Shown piece by piece: positions 1 to 29,319 of a stretch of DNA of 64,000 nt. Within the stretch, counting starts at the first letter, position 1; each line of letters starts with the position of its first letter. Below the pieces are notes generated by a model. That model was not told the DNA's origin and did no database searches. It was given only the letters and a program-made list of their open reading frames with translations. The position numbers and the translations under genes are program-made. The stretch comes from Cololabis saira (Eukaryota > Chordata > Actinopteri > Beloniformes > Belonidae), in NCBI RefSeq assembly GCF_033807715.1, contig NC_084599.1, positions 3,671,625 to 3,735,624 on the forward strand. Reading direction: 5' to 3'.

Positions 1-30
1 ATGCCAAGCTCACGGACTCACCTGGATAAC

Positions 31-3000
31 TAAAAATAATAATAATAATAATACATTTTATTTGAAGGCGCCTTTCTGAACACTCAAGGTCGCCGTACAA
101 TAGTTAAAAACAGTGTAACACAATAATAAAAGCTAGGGGGTAAACAAATACTCAGAATAAAAAAAAACCACAACAACGACACAGTGCAAGTGAGGTCAGA
201 GGGAGAAGGCAGTTCTGAACAGGTGGGTTTTCAGTTTGGATTTGAAGTGAGGGAGTGAGGTGGTGTTCCTGAGATCCGGTGGTATGCTGTTCCAGAGACG
301 GGGAGCAGAGCAGCTGAATGCTCTGCTCCCCATTGTGGCAAAACGGGCAGGTGGAACAGTCAGGTGGATGGAGGAGGAGGATCTGAGGGTGCGTGAGGGC
401 GTGGCGACGTGGAGGAGGTCCGACAGGTAGGGAGGGGCAAGGTTGTGGATTGACTTGAATGTTAGGAGAAGGATTTTGAAGTGGATTCTGTGTTTTATTG
501 GAAGCCAGTGGAGCTGTTGTAGGACGGGGGTGATGTGGTTGATGGATGGGGTCCTTGAGATGATGCGGGCAGCTGAATTCTGGACTAACTGTAGTTTGTG
601 GAGGAATTTGTGAATGACACCGGAGAGGAGAGAGTTACAATAATCAAGGCGAGAAGTGACGAGGCTATGCACAAGAATAGAAGTGGTGTGCGGGGTGAGG
701 GAGGGGCGGAGGCGGTTGATGTTGTGCAGGTGGAAATAAGCGGACCAGGTAATGTTGTTGATATGAGAATGAAAAGATAGGGTACTGTCGAGGATGACAC
801 CCAGACTCTTGACCTGTGGGGAGGGGGAAACAGTGGAGTTGTCAATGAGTATAGGGAAACTGTCGGTTTTGGATAGTGTTGATTTAGAACCAATGAGGAG
901 GACCTCGGTTTTGTCACTGTTTAATTTGAGGAAGTTGGAAGAGAACCAGGATTTGATATCGGTTAGGCAGTCAGCGAGGGACGAAGGTGGGAGGGTGGAG
1001 GTGGGCTTACTGGAGAGGTAGAGCTGGGTGTCATCCGCGTAGCAGTGAAAGCTGATGTTGTACTTACGGAAGATGTTGCCGAGGGGGAGAAGATAGATGA
1101 TGAAAAGGAGGGGCCCCAGGACAGAGCCCTGGGGCACACCTGAAGTGACAGGGGAAGGCTGGGATGTGAAAGATTTAAGTTGAATGAACTGAGTGCGGCC
1201 TGTGAGGTAGGAAGTGAACCAGTTTAGAGGAGTGTGGGTGATGCCGATGGCGCAAAGTCTATTGAGGAGGGTGGGGTGGCTGATGGTGTCGAAGGCTGCA
1301 CTCAGGTCAAGGAGGATGAGGATAGTGAGTAAACCAGAATCAGCTGCCATGAGGAGGTCGTTGGTTATTTTTACAAGTGCAGTTTCGGTGCTATGGAGGG
1401 GGCGGAAGCCAGACTGGAATTGTTCATACAGGTTGTTAAGTGATAAATGGTGCTGGAGTTGTGTAGCGACTATTTTCTCGAGGATCTTGGAAATGAAGGG
1501 CATGTTTGAGATAGGATGGAAATTATTGAAGTTGGTAGGGTCTGCACCAGGTTTTTTCAGGATTGGGGTTATTGCAGCAATTTTGAATGATGAAGGAACG
1601 GATCAAGTGGTGAGAGAGGAGTGGATGATGGCAGAAATGAGGGGGACCAAAGAGGGGAGGCAGGATTTAACCAGGACTGTCGGGAGGGGGTCCAGTTGAC
1701 ATGTGGTGGGCTTGGACCTGTGTATGAGGTCAGAGATCTCTGAGAAGGTGGGGAGCTCAAAGGAGGAGAAGGGGTGGGTGGAGATCGGAAGTGACGCTGA
1801 GGGAGGTAGAACCAAGGTCCTGATGGATTTGCAGGATTTTGGTGTTGAAGAAAGACAGTAGATAGTTACAGAAGGCAGTTGAGTAGAGATGGGGTGGTAT
1901 AGAGACTGGGGAACGGGTGATATTGTTGAACAATGAAAACAGTGACTTGGTGTTGCCTGCGTTTGAACAGATTATGCTGGAGTAGTAGTTTGATTTGGAT
2001 TTGGCAATACAGTCCCGGTAATGCATAAGGTGATCTTTGTACAATTCTTTGTGGACAGACAGACCAGTTTTATTGCGAAGCCGCTCGAGCTGCCGGCCTT
2101 TGGCTTTTAATGAGCCGAAGGTCAGGTGTAAACCAGGGAGCAGAAAGGGTGAAAGAAACAGATCTGGTTTTTTAGTGGAGCGAGAGAGTCGAGAATATCA
2201 TGGAGTCCTGTATTGTAATGTGAAACCAGCTGGTCAGGGGTGGTTAAATCTGCAAAGTCCATGAAGTTGTCGACACTAGAGGAGAAAGAATCCAAATTTA
2301 TGTCCTTAATATTGCGGAAGGAGATGAGACGTGGGGACTTAGTGGTGGACAGAGTGAGATCGATGTTGAATGAGAGGAGGAAGTGGTTGGTGATGGGGAG
2401 TTCAGCTGCAGCACAGTCAGAAGGGGTGACACCAGAGCAGCAAATTAAATCCAAAATGTGTCCTTTGGAGTGTGTGGAGAAGTGGGTGTGCTGCTGAAGT
2501 CCAGAGCTCTCAAGACAGGATGTAAAGTCTCTGGTGAGAGGATGGTTTATATTGTCCATGTGTATGTTAAAATCTCCCAGCAATATTGTGTTTGGTGAGA
2601 GAGTGGAAAGGTGTGTGAGAAAAGCAGCAAAGTCATTTAAGAACTCGCCATTTGGTTTCGGGGGGCGGTAAACGGTTGCAATGGTTGTGGGAATAGGTCC
2701 AGACAGTTGACATACTGTGGATTCAAAGGAGCTGAAGGCAGGGACAGACAGCGGCGAGACTTTCAAGGTCTCGCGGTAAATTATCGCGAGACCTCCTCCC
2801 CGGCCGGTACAGTGGGGTTGACAGATGTAAACAAACCCCGGAGGAGTTGAGTCATTGAGTTGGGAAAAGTCATTGGGCTGTTGCCATGTCTCAGTTAGAC
2901 AAATTAAATCAAACTTACGGTCGCTGAGGAGATCCTGGATGAGATGCCCCTTGTTGGTGAGTGAGCAGATGTTTAGCAGACCGAAGTTGACAGCGGCGGT

Positions 3001-3600
3001 GCCGCGCTTGACAGCTGAGTTAGCCGACCGGGCTAGGCTGGCTAGGACGCTGTGGTTGGCAGATCGGCCGGTGTAGAGTGGGGAGTGACGGAAGTTGGAC
3101 CAAATGGACTTAATTGGGTTCGAGGAATCCTCTCGGAAGCACCGGCGGGACCCCCGGTGGATGTATCTCCGCTTGGGCAGGAAGGCGATGTCCGGGTGGA
3201 GGTGTAGTCCAGTCGGCAGAGGCTCACGCAGATGGAAGCGCAGTCTCAGGAGCTCCACCGCTGAGTATTGGAGCAGTCCAGTCACGGGCTGGCGAGCGAG
3301 CAACAGGAGAATCCAGGCAAGCACGGACCAGATGTAGATCCCGTCAGACCAAATTGTTGGTGTGGACTCGAGCAACGCGAGGTGAGCAGGTCCTGATGGG
3401 GCTCGGCAGCCGCCGGAGCAGAGCAGGTGAGCAAGCGTTGCAAACACAGCCACGTAGGAGTGACAATCGAGCCGTTTAGTTGTTACGAGTAAGTAGTGAG
3501 GACTTTTACCCGAGTGACCACAGATGCACAGTCAGATGTGGGTCGTGAGACAGCGAAGAGACAAAAAAATTTAGAAGTGCAGCCAGTCGCGCCAGCGTTC
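31..3600 (-). mobile_element. L2/CR1-like LINE, near full length but frameshifted
   Basis: Minus-strand reading blocks at 3453-2122 (endonuclease, with GDFNIHMD and a late SDH-type region), 2044-1757 (linker) and 1503-196 (reverse transcriptase) are in different frames. The RT has [41 protein letters not shown] and the YADD catalytic box near 1045, followed by a C-terminal [10 protein letters not shown] block. The 3' end has a GGCGCC-containing UTR and an ATT microsatellite tail at 31-51, as in fish L2-like elements. The 5' limit near 3600 is an estimate. The frameshifts and the missing join at 1503-1569 make it inactive. It lies in a desmoglein intron, in the same orientation as the gene. 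Confidence 0.85.
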
Positions 3601-3664
3601 ACTCATCCGCCATCCAACTAAGTAACAATAAACAAAGATAAAATGACCCTACGATTGTACATAC

Positions 3665-21123
<17,459 letters not shown>

Positions 21124-21300
21124 GGCTCCAGAAAGTTGTTTCTGGATGCAGAGACAGTCCTGACTGCACCGTGAACACACTCCCTAATAAGAGGAGAGCA
21201 CTCGTACACGTGTTCACTCCCACCCCGTACAGATAGCTGTTACCATGGTTACCTGATGTAACTGAGCCTGAAGCAGCTCATTTACAAACATTCCTACACG
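21124..21300 (-). promoter_or_regulatory. Putative promoter and 5' UTR of the minus-strand desmoglein gene
   Basis: The region upstream of the ATG aligns in blocks with the region upstream of the 60362 exon: GAGCTGCTTCAG, CAGGTAACC, a CCATGG-centred palindrome and GGACTGTCTC. The palindrome GTTACCATGGTTAC at 21239-21252 fits the RFX X-box consensus GTNRCC-N2-RGYAAC exactly. No obvious TATA box is seen. Promoter function is inference from position and from similarity between the paralogues. Confidence 0.5.
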
Positions 21301-21844
21301 TGAGCAGGACAGATTAAAAAAATAAAAAGGCGGAACAAGTTCCCACAGAAAACGAAAATGATTTCTTGTCACTTATTGATATTCACTTACCAATAAAAAT
21401 TCCACAACACAATCCAACACCAACGATATACCTAAATTCATAATACATAATCATTAAATTCATAAAACAATAACTTCTCTGTGACACACCCATTAATGTT
21501 CACATTGCTGGAGGACTAATGAAGTGAACCTTTGTTTCTACCAGCTGGTTGAACCTGCTTTGGGCTTTCAGGAGGAATTATACTGGTGAAGATTTTGGTA
21601 CACTTATTAGGGCTGTTCCACCAAAGCAGTTCCAGTGCTAGTTTAGTGCCAGTGCCAGACTTGGCACCAGTTCTTTGCTTTTCGACCATCAGCTGTAAGG
21701 AAAGCACCAACTCTGTGCCAGAAAACTGGGGCTACTCTGGCCCCCAAACCTTGTGGGGCCAGATGTAAGAACCGCTACGTCACACAAGTGATAGCGAGCG
21801 CGGCTCAAATCATAAATCACCAACAGCTGTTTGTTGGAAAGGCT

Positions 21845-22145
21845 AGTACCGGGTTGGACCCTCTTTTGCCTTCAGAACTGCCTTCGTAGCATGGATTTAA
21901 CAAGGTAGTAGAAACATTCCTCAGAGTTTGGTCCATATTCACATGATAGCATCACACAGTTGCTGCAGATTTGTCGGCTGCACATCAATGACGGGAAATC
22001 TCCCGTTCCACCGCATCCCAAAGGTGCTCTGTTGGAGATCTGGTGACTGTGGAGGCCGTTTGAGTAGTGAACTCATCGTCATGTTCAAGAAACCAGTCTG
22101 AGATTATTCTTTATGAAATGCTATCCTGCTGGAAGTAGCATCAGA
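21845..22145 (-). pseudogene. Tc1-like transposase C-terminal fragment
   Basis: Minus-strand translation with indels gives a recognisable Tc1-type DDE C-terminus: HDDEF-like SDWFLEHD near 22100, then QLCDAIM and a terminal KGGPTR-like end near 21850. Frameshifts and the missing N-terminal part make it dead. Confidence 0.65.
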
Positions 22146-22269
22146 AGAATGTTCACTTACCAATAATAATGCAATGATCTTTAATGTGGGCATCTTCTAC
22201 ACAAAGGTTGGTAACGTTGATGCTAAGAGAAAAACTTTATAGTGGGTGGAGCCAGAAACATATTGCTCA

Positions 22270-23098
22270 AAATTTAAAGTTTCAGTTAGTGTTTAAAGTT
22301 CCCTTCCTGCACAAGAATTGCTGTCATCAACATGAATATTAAATCACCAACTATTAAGACTTTTTCCAACTTGATAATTGAAGATAAAAAGTCACTAAAA
22401 TCAATAAAAAATGCAGGAGCAGGTGCAGGTGGGCGATAAACCAACATAAAATAAAAAGTCTGAAGAACCAATCTTGAACATCTGTGATTACAAGGGGAAA
22501 CTTTGAATGTTCTTCATTTTACAAGTAAAACTTTCCCTGAATACCACAGCAGGTCCTCCGCCATGGCGAGAGGGACGTGGTAACCCGAAAGTGGAGCAGC
22601 CATCAGGACAGAGATCTTTTAAATGAATGAACTCTCCTTCTCTGTTCCATGTCTCCGTAAGGAACAGGAAATCCAAGTTTTGTCTGATAAAAAGTTCATT
22701 TAATAAAAAGGACTTATTTGCAATTGAACGAGCATTCAATAGACAAAGCCGAGACAAATGTGACGTCACAGACTTTGTGTCCACTGGACACAGCGGAATT
22801 TGTTGCAGGCACGCAATGTGGTCACGTGGTCTCCATCTGGGTCGGGACGTCACATGAGGATTTTTGGACGAAAACACCGCGAAGCACACTGGCAAGGCAT
22901 CCCAGTAATCCCGATTCCAACCTTGCGCTGGCTCCCAAACACTGGCCGGGGAAACCAGAGAAGACGGCGGCGAGGGCAGACCGGCACCAAGCCACATATC
23001 GAGGAGAGGGACACTCGGCAACCTGGCCAGACGCTCCATGATGTCCATCTGTGAACGTGACGCCTGCCCACGCCTAACTTTGATGCCAGACCTAGAGC
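22270..23098 (-). mobile_element. LINE endonuclease fragment (L2/CR1-like)
   Basis: Frame 23098-22500 contains LCLLNARSIANKSFLLNELF, FLFLTETWN and RHGGGPAVVFRESF. After a frameshift, 22471-22286 has VYRPPAPAPAFFIDFSDFLS and IVGDLIF. These are the successive blocks of an APE-type LINE endonuclease. The RT is absent. Confidence 0.75.
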
Positions 23099-23099
23099 C

Positions 23100-23360
23100 A
23101 CGCTGTTCCATCTCTCTTGTCTCCCATCTCCTCAGACAACTCGAGCCGTGCCGAGCTTCGTTGTGGCTCAACCTCCTTGCCACCTGGAAGGGGATCACTT
23201 TCTTCATGATGACCAACTTGGCTCACCCTCACGACATCAATCCATACACTGATGCTGCTCCTTCAATCGGTTTTGGGGGCTTTTACGATGGCAGATGGTT
23301 TGCAGCAGGATGGCCCTCAGAGCGTGCAAACGAATACCACAACGTATCGACCGAACCATA
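23100..23360 (+). pseudogene. DIRS/Ngaro-like element, RNase H part 1
   Basis: The plus frame reads CRASLWLNLLATWKGITFF then YTDAAPSIGFGGFYDGRWFA, the RT/RNase H join typical of tyrosine-recombinase retrotransposons (the first catalytic Asp lies in TDAA). The frame breaks at 23340 where a CAT/CGC trinucleotide tract starts. Part 2 resumes at 27085. Confidence 0.7.
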
Positions 23361-23361
23361 G

Positions 23362-23746
23362 ATCATCATCGTCATTGCCATCGTCATTGCCATCGTCATT
23401 TGCATCGTCATTGGCATCGTCATCGGCATCGTTATCGCCATCGTCATCGCCATCGTCATCGCCTTCGTCATCGCCATCATCTTCATCGCCATCATCATCA
23501 TCGCCATCATCATTCATCGCCATCATCATCGGCATCGTCTTCGCCATCATCATCGCCATCGTCATCGTTATCGCCTTCGCCTTCGTCTTCGCCTTCGTCT
23601 TCGCCTTCGCCTTCGCCATCGTCATCGCCATCGTCATCGCCTTCGTCATCGCCATCATCATCGCCATTATCATCATCGTCAGCGCCATCATCATCGCCAT
23701 CATCATTCATCGCCATCATCATCGCCACCATCATCGCCATCATCTT
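23362..23746. repeat. CAT/CGC trinucleotide tract
   Basis: This is about 385 bp of ATC and GCC triplets (CATCGTCATCGCC type). Its last 33 bp recur right after the Rex3 insertion at 27048-27080. A short relative of the same tract with the same flanking words lies at 29225-29318. Confidence 0.9.
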
Positions 23747-26700
23747 CTCACTCACTCACTCACTCACTCATCTTCTCCCGCTTTATCCGTTACCGGGTCG
23801 CGGGGGCAGCAGCCTCAGCAGGGATGCCCAGACTTCCCTCACCCCAGACACTTCCTCCAGCTCTTCCGGGGGGAGTCCGAGGCGTTCCCAGGCCAGCCGA
23901 GAGACATAGTCTCTCCAGCGTGTCCTGGGTCTTCCCCGGGGTCTCCTCCCGGTGGGACATGCCTGGAACACCTCCCTAGGGAGGCGTCCAGGAGGCATCC
24001 GGTACAGATGCCCAAGCCACCTCAGCTGACTCCTCTCAATGTGGAGGAGCAGCGGCTCGACTCCAAGCTCCTCCCGGGTGACCGAACTCCTCACCCTATC
24101 TCTAAGGGAGCGTCCAGCCACCCTGCGGAGGAAACTCATCTCGGCCGCTTGTATCCGCGATCTTGTCCTTTCGGTCACTACCCAAAGTTCATGACCATAG
24201 GTGAGGGTAGGGGCGTAGATTGACCGGTAAATCGAGAGCTTCGCCTTTCGACTCAGCTCCCTCTTTACCACGACGGTCCAGTACATCGACCGCATTACTG
24301 CGGACGCTGCACCGATCCGCCTGTCAATCTCACGCTCCATTGTTCCCTCACTCGTGAACAAGATCCCAAGATACTTGAACTCCTCCACCTGAGGCAGGAC
24401 TTCTCCACCCACCCGGAGAAGGCATGCCACCCTTTTCCGGTCGAGAACCATGGCCTCGGTCTTGGAGGTGCTGATTCTCATCCCTGCCGCGTCGCACTCG
24501 GCCGCAAACCGCCCCAGCACATGCTGGAGGTCCCGGTCTGATGAAGCCAACAGGACAACATCATCTGCAAAAAGCAGAGATGAAATCCTGAGGTTCCCAA
24601 ACCGGATCCCCTCCGGCCCCTGGCTGCGCCTAGAAATCCTGTCCATAAAAATTATGAACAGGACCGGTGACAAAGGGCAGCCCTGCCGGAGTCCAACATG
24701 CACCGGGAACAAGTCTGACTTACTGCCGGCAATGCGAACCAGACTCCTGCTTCGATCATACAGAGACCGGACAGCCCTTAGTAGAGGGCCCCGGACTCCA
24801 TACTCACTCAGCACCCCCCACAGAATGGCACGAGGGACACGGTCAAATGCCTTCTCCAGATCCACAAAACACATGTAGACTGGTTGGGCAAATTCCCATG
24901 AACCCTCGAGCACCCTGCGGAGGGTATAGAGCTGGTCCAGTGTTCCACGACCGGGACGAAAACCGCATTGTTCCTCCTGAATCCGAGGTTCGACTATCGG
25001 CCGTAATCTCCTCTCCAGTACCCTGGCGTAGACTTTCCCCGGGAGGCTGAGAAGTGTGATCCCCCTGTAGTTGGAACACACTCTCCGGTCCCCCTTTTTA
25101 AACAGAGGGACCACCACCCCGGTTTGCCACCCCAGCGGTACTGTCCCCTTCCTCCATGCAATGTCGCAGAGGCGTGTCAGCCACGACAGCCCTACGACAT
25201 CCAGAGACTTGAGGTACTCAGGGCGAATCTCATCCACCCCCGGTGCCCGGCCACCGAGGAGCTTACGAACCACCTCGGTGACCTCGGCTTGGGTGATGGA
25301 TGAGCACGCCTCCGAGCCCCAACCCTCTGCTTCCTCAGTGGAAGGCATGTCAGTCGGGTTAAGGAGATCCTCAAAGTATTCCTTCCACCGTCCGACAATG
25401 TCCCCAGTCGAGGTCAACAGCTCCCCACCAGCACCATAAATGGTGCCGGCAGAGTACTGCTTCCCCCTTCTGAGGCGCCGAACGGTCCTCCAGAATTTCC
25501 TCGAGGCCGACCGAAAGTCCTCCTCCGTGGCCTCCCCGAACTCCTCCCAGACCCGAGTTTTTGCCTTCAAGACTGCCCGAGCCGCGGCCCGCTTGGCCTG
25601 CCGGTACCTATCTACTGCGTCAGGAGTCCCACCGGCCAACATAGCCCGGTAGGACTCCTTCTTCAGTCTGACGGCATCCTGTACTTCCGGTGTCCACCAC
25701 CGGGTTCTAGGATTGCCGCCACGACAGGCACCGGAGACCTTGCGTCTACAGCTTCGAGCCGCCGCGTTGACAATGGAGGCAGAGAACATGGTCCACTCGG
25801 ACTCGATGTCCCCTGCCTCCCCCGGGATCCGAGAGAAGCTCTCCCGGAGGTGGGAGTTGAAGATGTCCCTGACAGAGGGCTCAGCCAGACGTTCCCAACA
25901 GACCCTCACAATCCGTTTGGGTCTGCCCGGTCTGTCCAACCTCCTCCTCCGCCAGCGCATCCAACTCACCACCAGGTGGTGATCAGTTGACAGCTCAGCC
26001 CCTCTCTTCACCCGAGTGTCCAAGACATGCGGCCGAAGGTCAGATGAAACGACAACAAAGTCGATCATTGACCTCCGGCCTAGGGTGTCCTGGTGCCACG
26101 TGCACTGATGGACACCCTTATGCCTGAACATGGTGTTCGTGATGGACAAACTGCGACTCGCACAGAAGTCCAACAACAAAACACCACTCGGGTTCAGATC
26201 GGGGAGGCCGTTCCTCCCAATCACGCCTCTCCAGGTATCACTGTCATTGCCCACGTGAGCGTTGAAGTCCCCCAGTAGAACAATGGAGTCCCCAGTTGGA
26301 GCACTATCAAGTACTCCTCCCAGGGACTCCAAGAAGGCCGGGTACTCCCCACTGCTGTTCGGCCCGTAGGCACAAACAACAGTGAGAGACCTATCCCCGA
26401 CCCGAAGGCGCAGGGAAGCGACCCTCTCGTTCACCGGGGTGAACTCCAACACATGGCGGCTGAGCTGGGGGGCTATAACCAAGCCCACACCAGCCCGCCG
26501 CCTCTCACCCTGGGCAACTCCAGAGTAGTGGAGGGTCCAGCCCCCTTCAAGGAGCTGGGTTCCAGAGCCCAAGCTATGTGTGGAGGTGAGCCCGACTATC
26601 TCTAGCCGGTATCTCTCAACCTCACGCACAAGCTCCGGCTCCTTCCCCCCCAGCGAGGTGACATTCCATGTCCCCACTGTGAGGGTTGATGTCCAGGGAT

Positions 26701-27047
26701 TGGGTCGTCGAGGCATCCCGCCACGACTGCTACCCAGCCCACAATGCACCGGCCTGCCATGGTCCTTCCTGCGGGTGGTGGGCCTACTGGAAGGCGGACC
26801 CGCGTCGCCGTTTCGGGCTGAGCCCGGCCGGGTCCCACGGGCAAAGACCCGGCCACCAGGCGCTCGCCTACGAGCCCCGACCCCAGGCCTGGCTCCAGGG
26901 CGGGGCCCCGGTGACGCCGATCCGGGCGACGTAACGGTCCTCGATTTCTTTTTCTTCATGTTAGGCTTGTGAACCGCTCTTAGTCTGGCCCGTCACCCAG
27001 GACCTGTTTGCCATGGGAGTCCCTACCAGGGGCGAAAGTGCCCCCGA
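23747..27047 (-). mobile_element. Full-length Rex3 (RTE-clade) retrotransposon
   Basis: This minus-strand element of 3301 bp has a short 5' UTR (27047-26960), one long open frame, and a 3' end with a TGAG microsatellite (23747-23769). It is flanked by a perfect 33-bp direct repeat (23714-23746 and 27048-27080). The segment at 24664-24684 is the recognised Rex3 RT signature CGGTGACAAAGGGCAGCCC used to detect this family in fish. No frameshift or stop interrupts it, so it is young and perhaps competent. Confidence 0.92.
23783..26959 (-). CDS. Rex3 endonuclease/reverse transcriptase, intact 1058 codons
   Basis: The protein copies its own RNA at nicked target DNA (target-primed reverse transcription). 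From the N-terminus: a basic Pro/Arg-rich leader (1-90); an APE-type endonuclease (about 92-335) with GTWNVTS at 96, GDFNAHVG at 230-237 and STDHH at 324-328; a linker; the RT (about 560-850) with [25 protein letters not shown] and FADDVVLL near residue 798; and a C-terminal RWLGHLYR and [11 protein letters not shown] region. The length is normal for RTE elements. The start is the first ATG after the UTR, followed by MKKKKSR; a later start is possible. The stop is TAA at 23783. Confidence 0.93.
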   Translation of the reverse strand: MKKKKSRTVTSPGSASPGPRPGARPGVGARRRAPGGRVFARGTRPGSARNGDAGPPSSRPTTRRKDHGRPVHCGLGSSRGGMPRRPNPWTSTLTVGTWNVTSLGGKEPELVREVERYRLEIVGLTSTHSLGSGTQLLEGGWTLHYSGVAQGERRRAGVGLVIAPQLSRHVLEFTPVNERVASLRLRVGDRSLTVVCAYGPNSSGEYPAFLESLGGVLDSAPTGDSIVLLGDFNAHVGNDSDTWRGVIGRNGLPDLNPSGVLLLDFCASRSLSITNTMFRHKGVHQCTWHQDTLGRRSMIDFVVVSSDLRPHVLDTRVKRGAELSTDHHLVVSWMRWRRRRLDRPGRPKRIVRVCWERLAEPSVRDIFNSHLRESFSRIPGEAGDIESEWTMFSASIVNAAARSCRRKVSGACRGGNPRTRWWTPEVQDAVRLKKESYRAMLAGGTPDAVDRYRQAKRAAARAVLKAKTRVWEEFGEATEEDFRSASRKFWRTVRRLRRGKQYSAGTIYGAGGELLTSTGDIVGRWKEYFEDLLNPTDMPSTEEAEGWGSEACSSITQAEVTEVVRKLLGGRAPGVDEIRPEYLKSLDVVGLSWLTRLCDIAWRKGTVPLGWQTGVVVPLFKKGDRRVCSNYRGITLLSLPGKVYARVLERRLRPIVEPRIQEEQCGFRPGRGTLDQLYTLRRVLEGSWEFAQPVYMCFVDLEKAFDRVPRAILWGVLSEYGVRGPLLRAVRSLYDRSRSLVRIAGSKSDLFPVHVGLRQGCPLSPVLFIIFMDRISRRSQGPEGIRFGNLRISSLLFADDVVLLASSDRDLQHVLGRFAAECDAAGMRISTSKTEAMVLDRKRVACLLRVGGEVLPQVEEFKYLGILFTSEGTMEREIDRRIGAASAVMRSMYWTVVVKRELSRKAKLSIYRSIYAPTLTYGHELWVVTERTRSRIQAAEMSFLRRVAGRSLRDRVRSSVTREELGVEPLLLHIERSQLRWLGHLYRMPPGRLPREVFQACPTGRRPRGRPRTRWRDYVSRLAWERLGLPPEELEEVSGVREVWASLLRLLPPRPGNG

Positions 27048-27084
27048 CATCATCATCGCCACCATCATCGCCATCATCTTCATA

Positions 27085-27440
27085 TCGATAAGTATCGACA
27101 TAATTAATAAAGGACGCTCCAACTCCACATCCATCATGCTGTTCATGCGCCGTCTAGTCTGGCACTCAGCCATACATCAATTTATCCTCCATGCAGCACA
27201 TGTCCCCGGTCACTCCACCACCATCACCGACTCTCTTTCTCGTTTTTCATCCCCGAAGACCAATCTCCCCTGAATACTTCGAGACCCTGGCCAACTACTT
27301 GTCTTCCTGGAAAACACAGAGCACATCTTCGACAGATCCTTGCGTCCGAGTCAGGACAGTCGTCACCAGTTTCTGGTTTCACCATCGCTTCCGTCACATA
27401 CTCTCCTTATCTGGCACCTCCCCAACGCACTACTCCGGTC
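27085..27440 (+). pseudogene. DIRS/Ngaro-like element, RNase H part 2 and recombinase start
   Basis: The plus frame reads IDIINKGRSNSTSIMLFMRR, LVWHSAIHQFILHAAHVPGH and DSLSRF, the C-terminal RNase H blocks of DIRS-type elements. A collapsed stretch then ends in THYSG at 27440, which would lead into the HSLR-type recombinase box resumed at 28993. Confidence 0.7.
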
Positions 27441-27935
27441 CATGGGCGTGGTAGTGGGGGGAAAAGTGGACCTGACTACCCAGGGCCCGAGTAGAGAGAG
27501 GGGCCCATGAAATCCTGATTTTTTTTTTTTTTTTTTGGGGATGTTTTTATTTCGAATGAATTGGGCCCTCCAATTAATTGTTGTCATAATTTATTTCGAA
27601 TATATTGATAACATCAAATGAGAGAATGAACTTAATGTCACAGTTCTCCCAACATATTAGACATTCTTGGGCCCCCCTCTTGGAGATGCAAAATGTTTTA
27701 GTCCGCCCAACAGCGACCGGCAACAAAGCCAGGTGGTCAGACAGTGCGCCCAGATCAGAGACCTGTGTGCAGGACATCATGCTGCCCAATTAAAGTTAAC
27801 ATAGTCCACTCCAGACAGCTGCTGCTTATACAGGCCCGGTTCTACGAGGGTGCATCAGCATTGCACCCTCAGTTTATGTGTTTGCTGCTCAGTTGAAAAG
27901 ACGAAAAGAAAACTGACAAATGGGCGTGCGTCAAG

Positions 27936-28085
27936 CCTCATTTATGGTTCCGCGTTAAATCGACGGCGTAGCTTACGGCGAGGCTTACGGCGTAGGGTAC
28001 GCGGCGATGCGCACCGTACGTTCGCGTCCCTGCGTATCCTACGCCGTAAGATCTGCGTTGGTGCAACGCGGAACCATAAATCAGC
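27936..28085. mobile_element. Palindromic MITE (ATTTATGGTTCCGCGTTAA type)
   Basis: The ends ATTTATGGTTCCGCGTTAAA and the inverse CGCGGAACCATAAAT enclose CpG-rich GGCGTAGG-type repeats. A partial relative lies at about 50685-50762. The superfamily is probably Harbinger-like, but this is inference. Confidence 0.65.
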
Positions 28086-28190
28086 CGTTGTACGTCAGTC
28101 ATCAGCAAGACGCTGCTCTCTGCTGCTCCGTTAACACAAAGTAATGATGGATATTCGGAAGTGGTTCAAGCACAACCACGCCAGCAAGTT

Positions 28191-28517
28191 TACAGGACTG
28201 TCTCAGAAAATTTGAATATTGTGATAAAGTCCTTTATTTTCTGTAATGCAATTAAAAAAAAAAATGTCATACATTCTGGATTCATTACAAATCAACTGAA
28301 ATATCGCAAGCCTTTTATTATTTTAATATTGCTGATCATGGTTTTCAGTTTAAGATTAAGATTCCCAGAATATTCTAATTTTTTGAGATAGGATATTTGA
28401 ATTTTCTTAAACTGTAAGCCATGGTCAGCAATATTAAAATAATAAAAGGCTTACAATATTTCAGTTGATTTTTAATGAATCCAGAATTTATGACATTTTT
28501 GCATTACAGAAAATAAA
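28191..28517. mobile_element. Palindromic Tc1/mariner-type MITE, copy 2 (3'-truncated)
   Basis: It starts TACAGGACTGTCTCAGAAAA and follows the copy at 15540 through the central palindrome, but stops near 28517 before the last 40 bp of the right arm. Confidence 0.75.
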
Positions 28518-28992
28518 ATGAAACTGTGTGCTGAGATTTAATGAATGAACCATCTAGCAATATTGCTGCTGCATATATCAACATGTAAATAACATACCAA
28601 TATCACTGTAGGCTCAAGTGCACACTAGTAATATATTAATTGAGCAATAACGCAATTTATTATTTTTGTCTGGTAAAAAGCCTTAGCATTGCGGTGCAGT
28701 GCTGTGCTTAAAAGCTATTGTCAATGTTCAATAAATTCATGATGTTACCAAAGCCAATGAATAATCATGTTAAATAACTGTGATCTCACTATCAATCAAA
28801 AATGATTGTGATTCTGATTTTTGCCACAGATAGATAGATAGATAGAGAGAGATTCAGAACCACTCATCAATATAATCTGATCTGATTGTAGTTGATTGTA
28901 GTAGATTGTATAAATACTGACCTCGCGGGCATGGATAGGGGCCCACTGACATTGAGAGTGTACAGGGCCCAGAATTTGGTGCTACACCCCTG

Positions 28993-29160
28993 CTCCGGTC
29001 ACTCCTTAGGATCGGAGCCGCCACTTCAGCCTCCCGCCACGTATCCCAGAGCACCCCATACAGCTCATGGGCCGATGGTCCTCCCAACTATCATCGCTAC
29101 ATTCGCTCAGATCTTAGCGACCTCAGATCCGCTCAGTCTCATCTCCTTAAATAATCCACG
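28993..29160 (+). pseudogene. Tyrosine recombinase C-terminus of the DIRS-like element
   Basis: After HSL, a 1-bp shift gives RIGAATSAS, then PPNYHRYIRSDLSDLRSAQ and a stop (TAA). HxxR and the later Tyr are the conserved end of tyrosine recombinases used by DIRS/Ngaro retrotransposons. Joined across the hAT insertion, the preceding residues read HYSG. The frameshift shows the element is dead. Confidence 0.72.
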
Positions 29161-29319
29161 GTTTTGGGGGTTCGTCGTTGCCCGGGCGCTGCGGCGGATT
29201 CCCTACCAGCTTCCCCACAACGCATCGACTGATCCATAGATCATCATCATCGCCATTGTCATCGCCATTATCATCACCATCATCATCGTTATCATCTTCG
29301 TATCAATAAATCATTTAAA

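Larger units (their letters stand above)
27441..28992. mobile_element. hAT-type element inserted in the recombinase domain
   Basis: A perfect 8-bp target duplication CTCCGGTC (27433-27440 and 28993-29000) brackets 1552 bp. The right end TAGCACCAAATTCTGGGCCC (complement) and the left CAGGGCCC-containing end are partly inverted. Inside are a Harbinger-like palindrome (27936-28085) and a Tc1-type MITE (28191-28517). No transposase is recognisable. Confidence 0.72.

Noticed and set aside
23252..24223. 323-codon plus-strand frame
   Set aside because: It runs through the CAT/CGC tract and then antisense to the Rex3 gene.
26580..26972. 130-codon plus-strand frame opposite the Rex3 leader
   Set aside because: It is antisense of the GC-rich, stop-poor Rex3 coding sequence.
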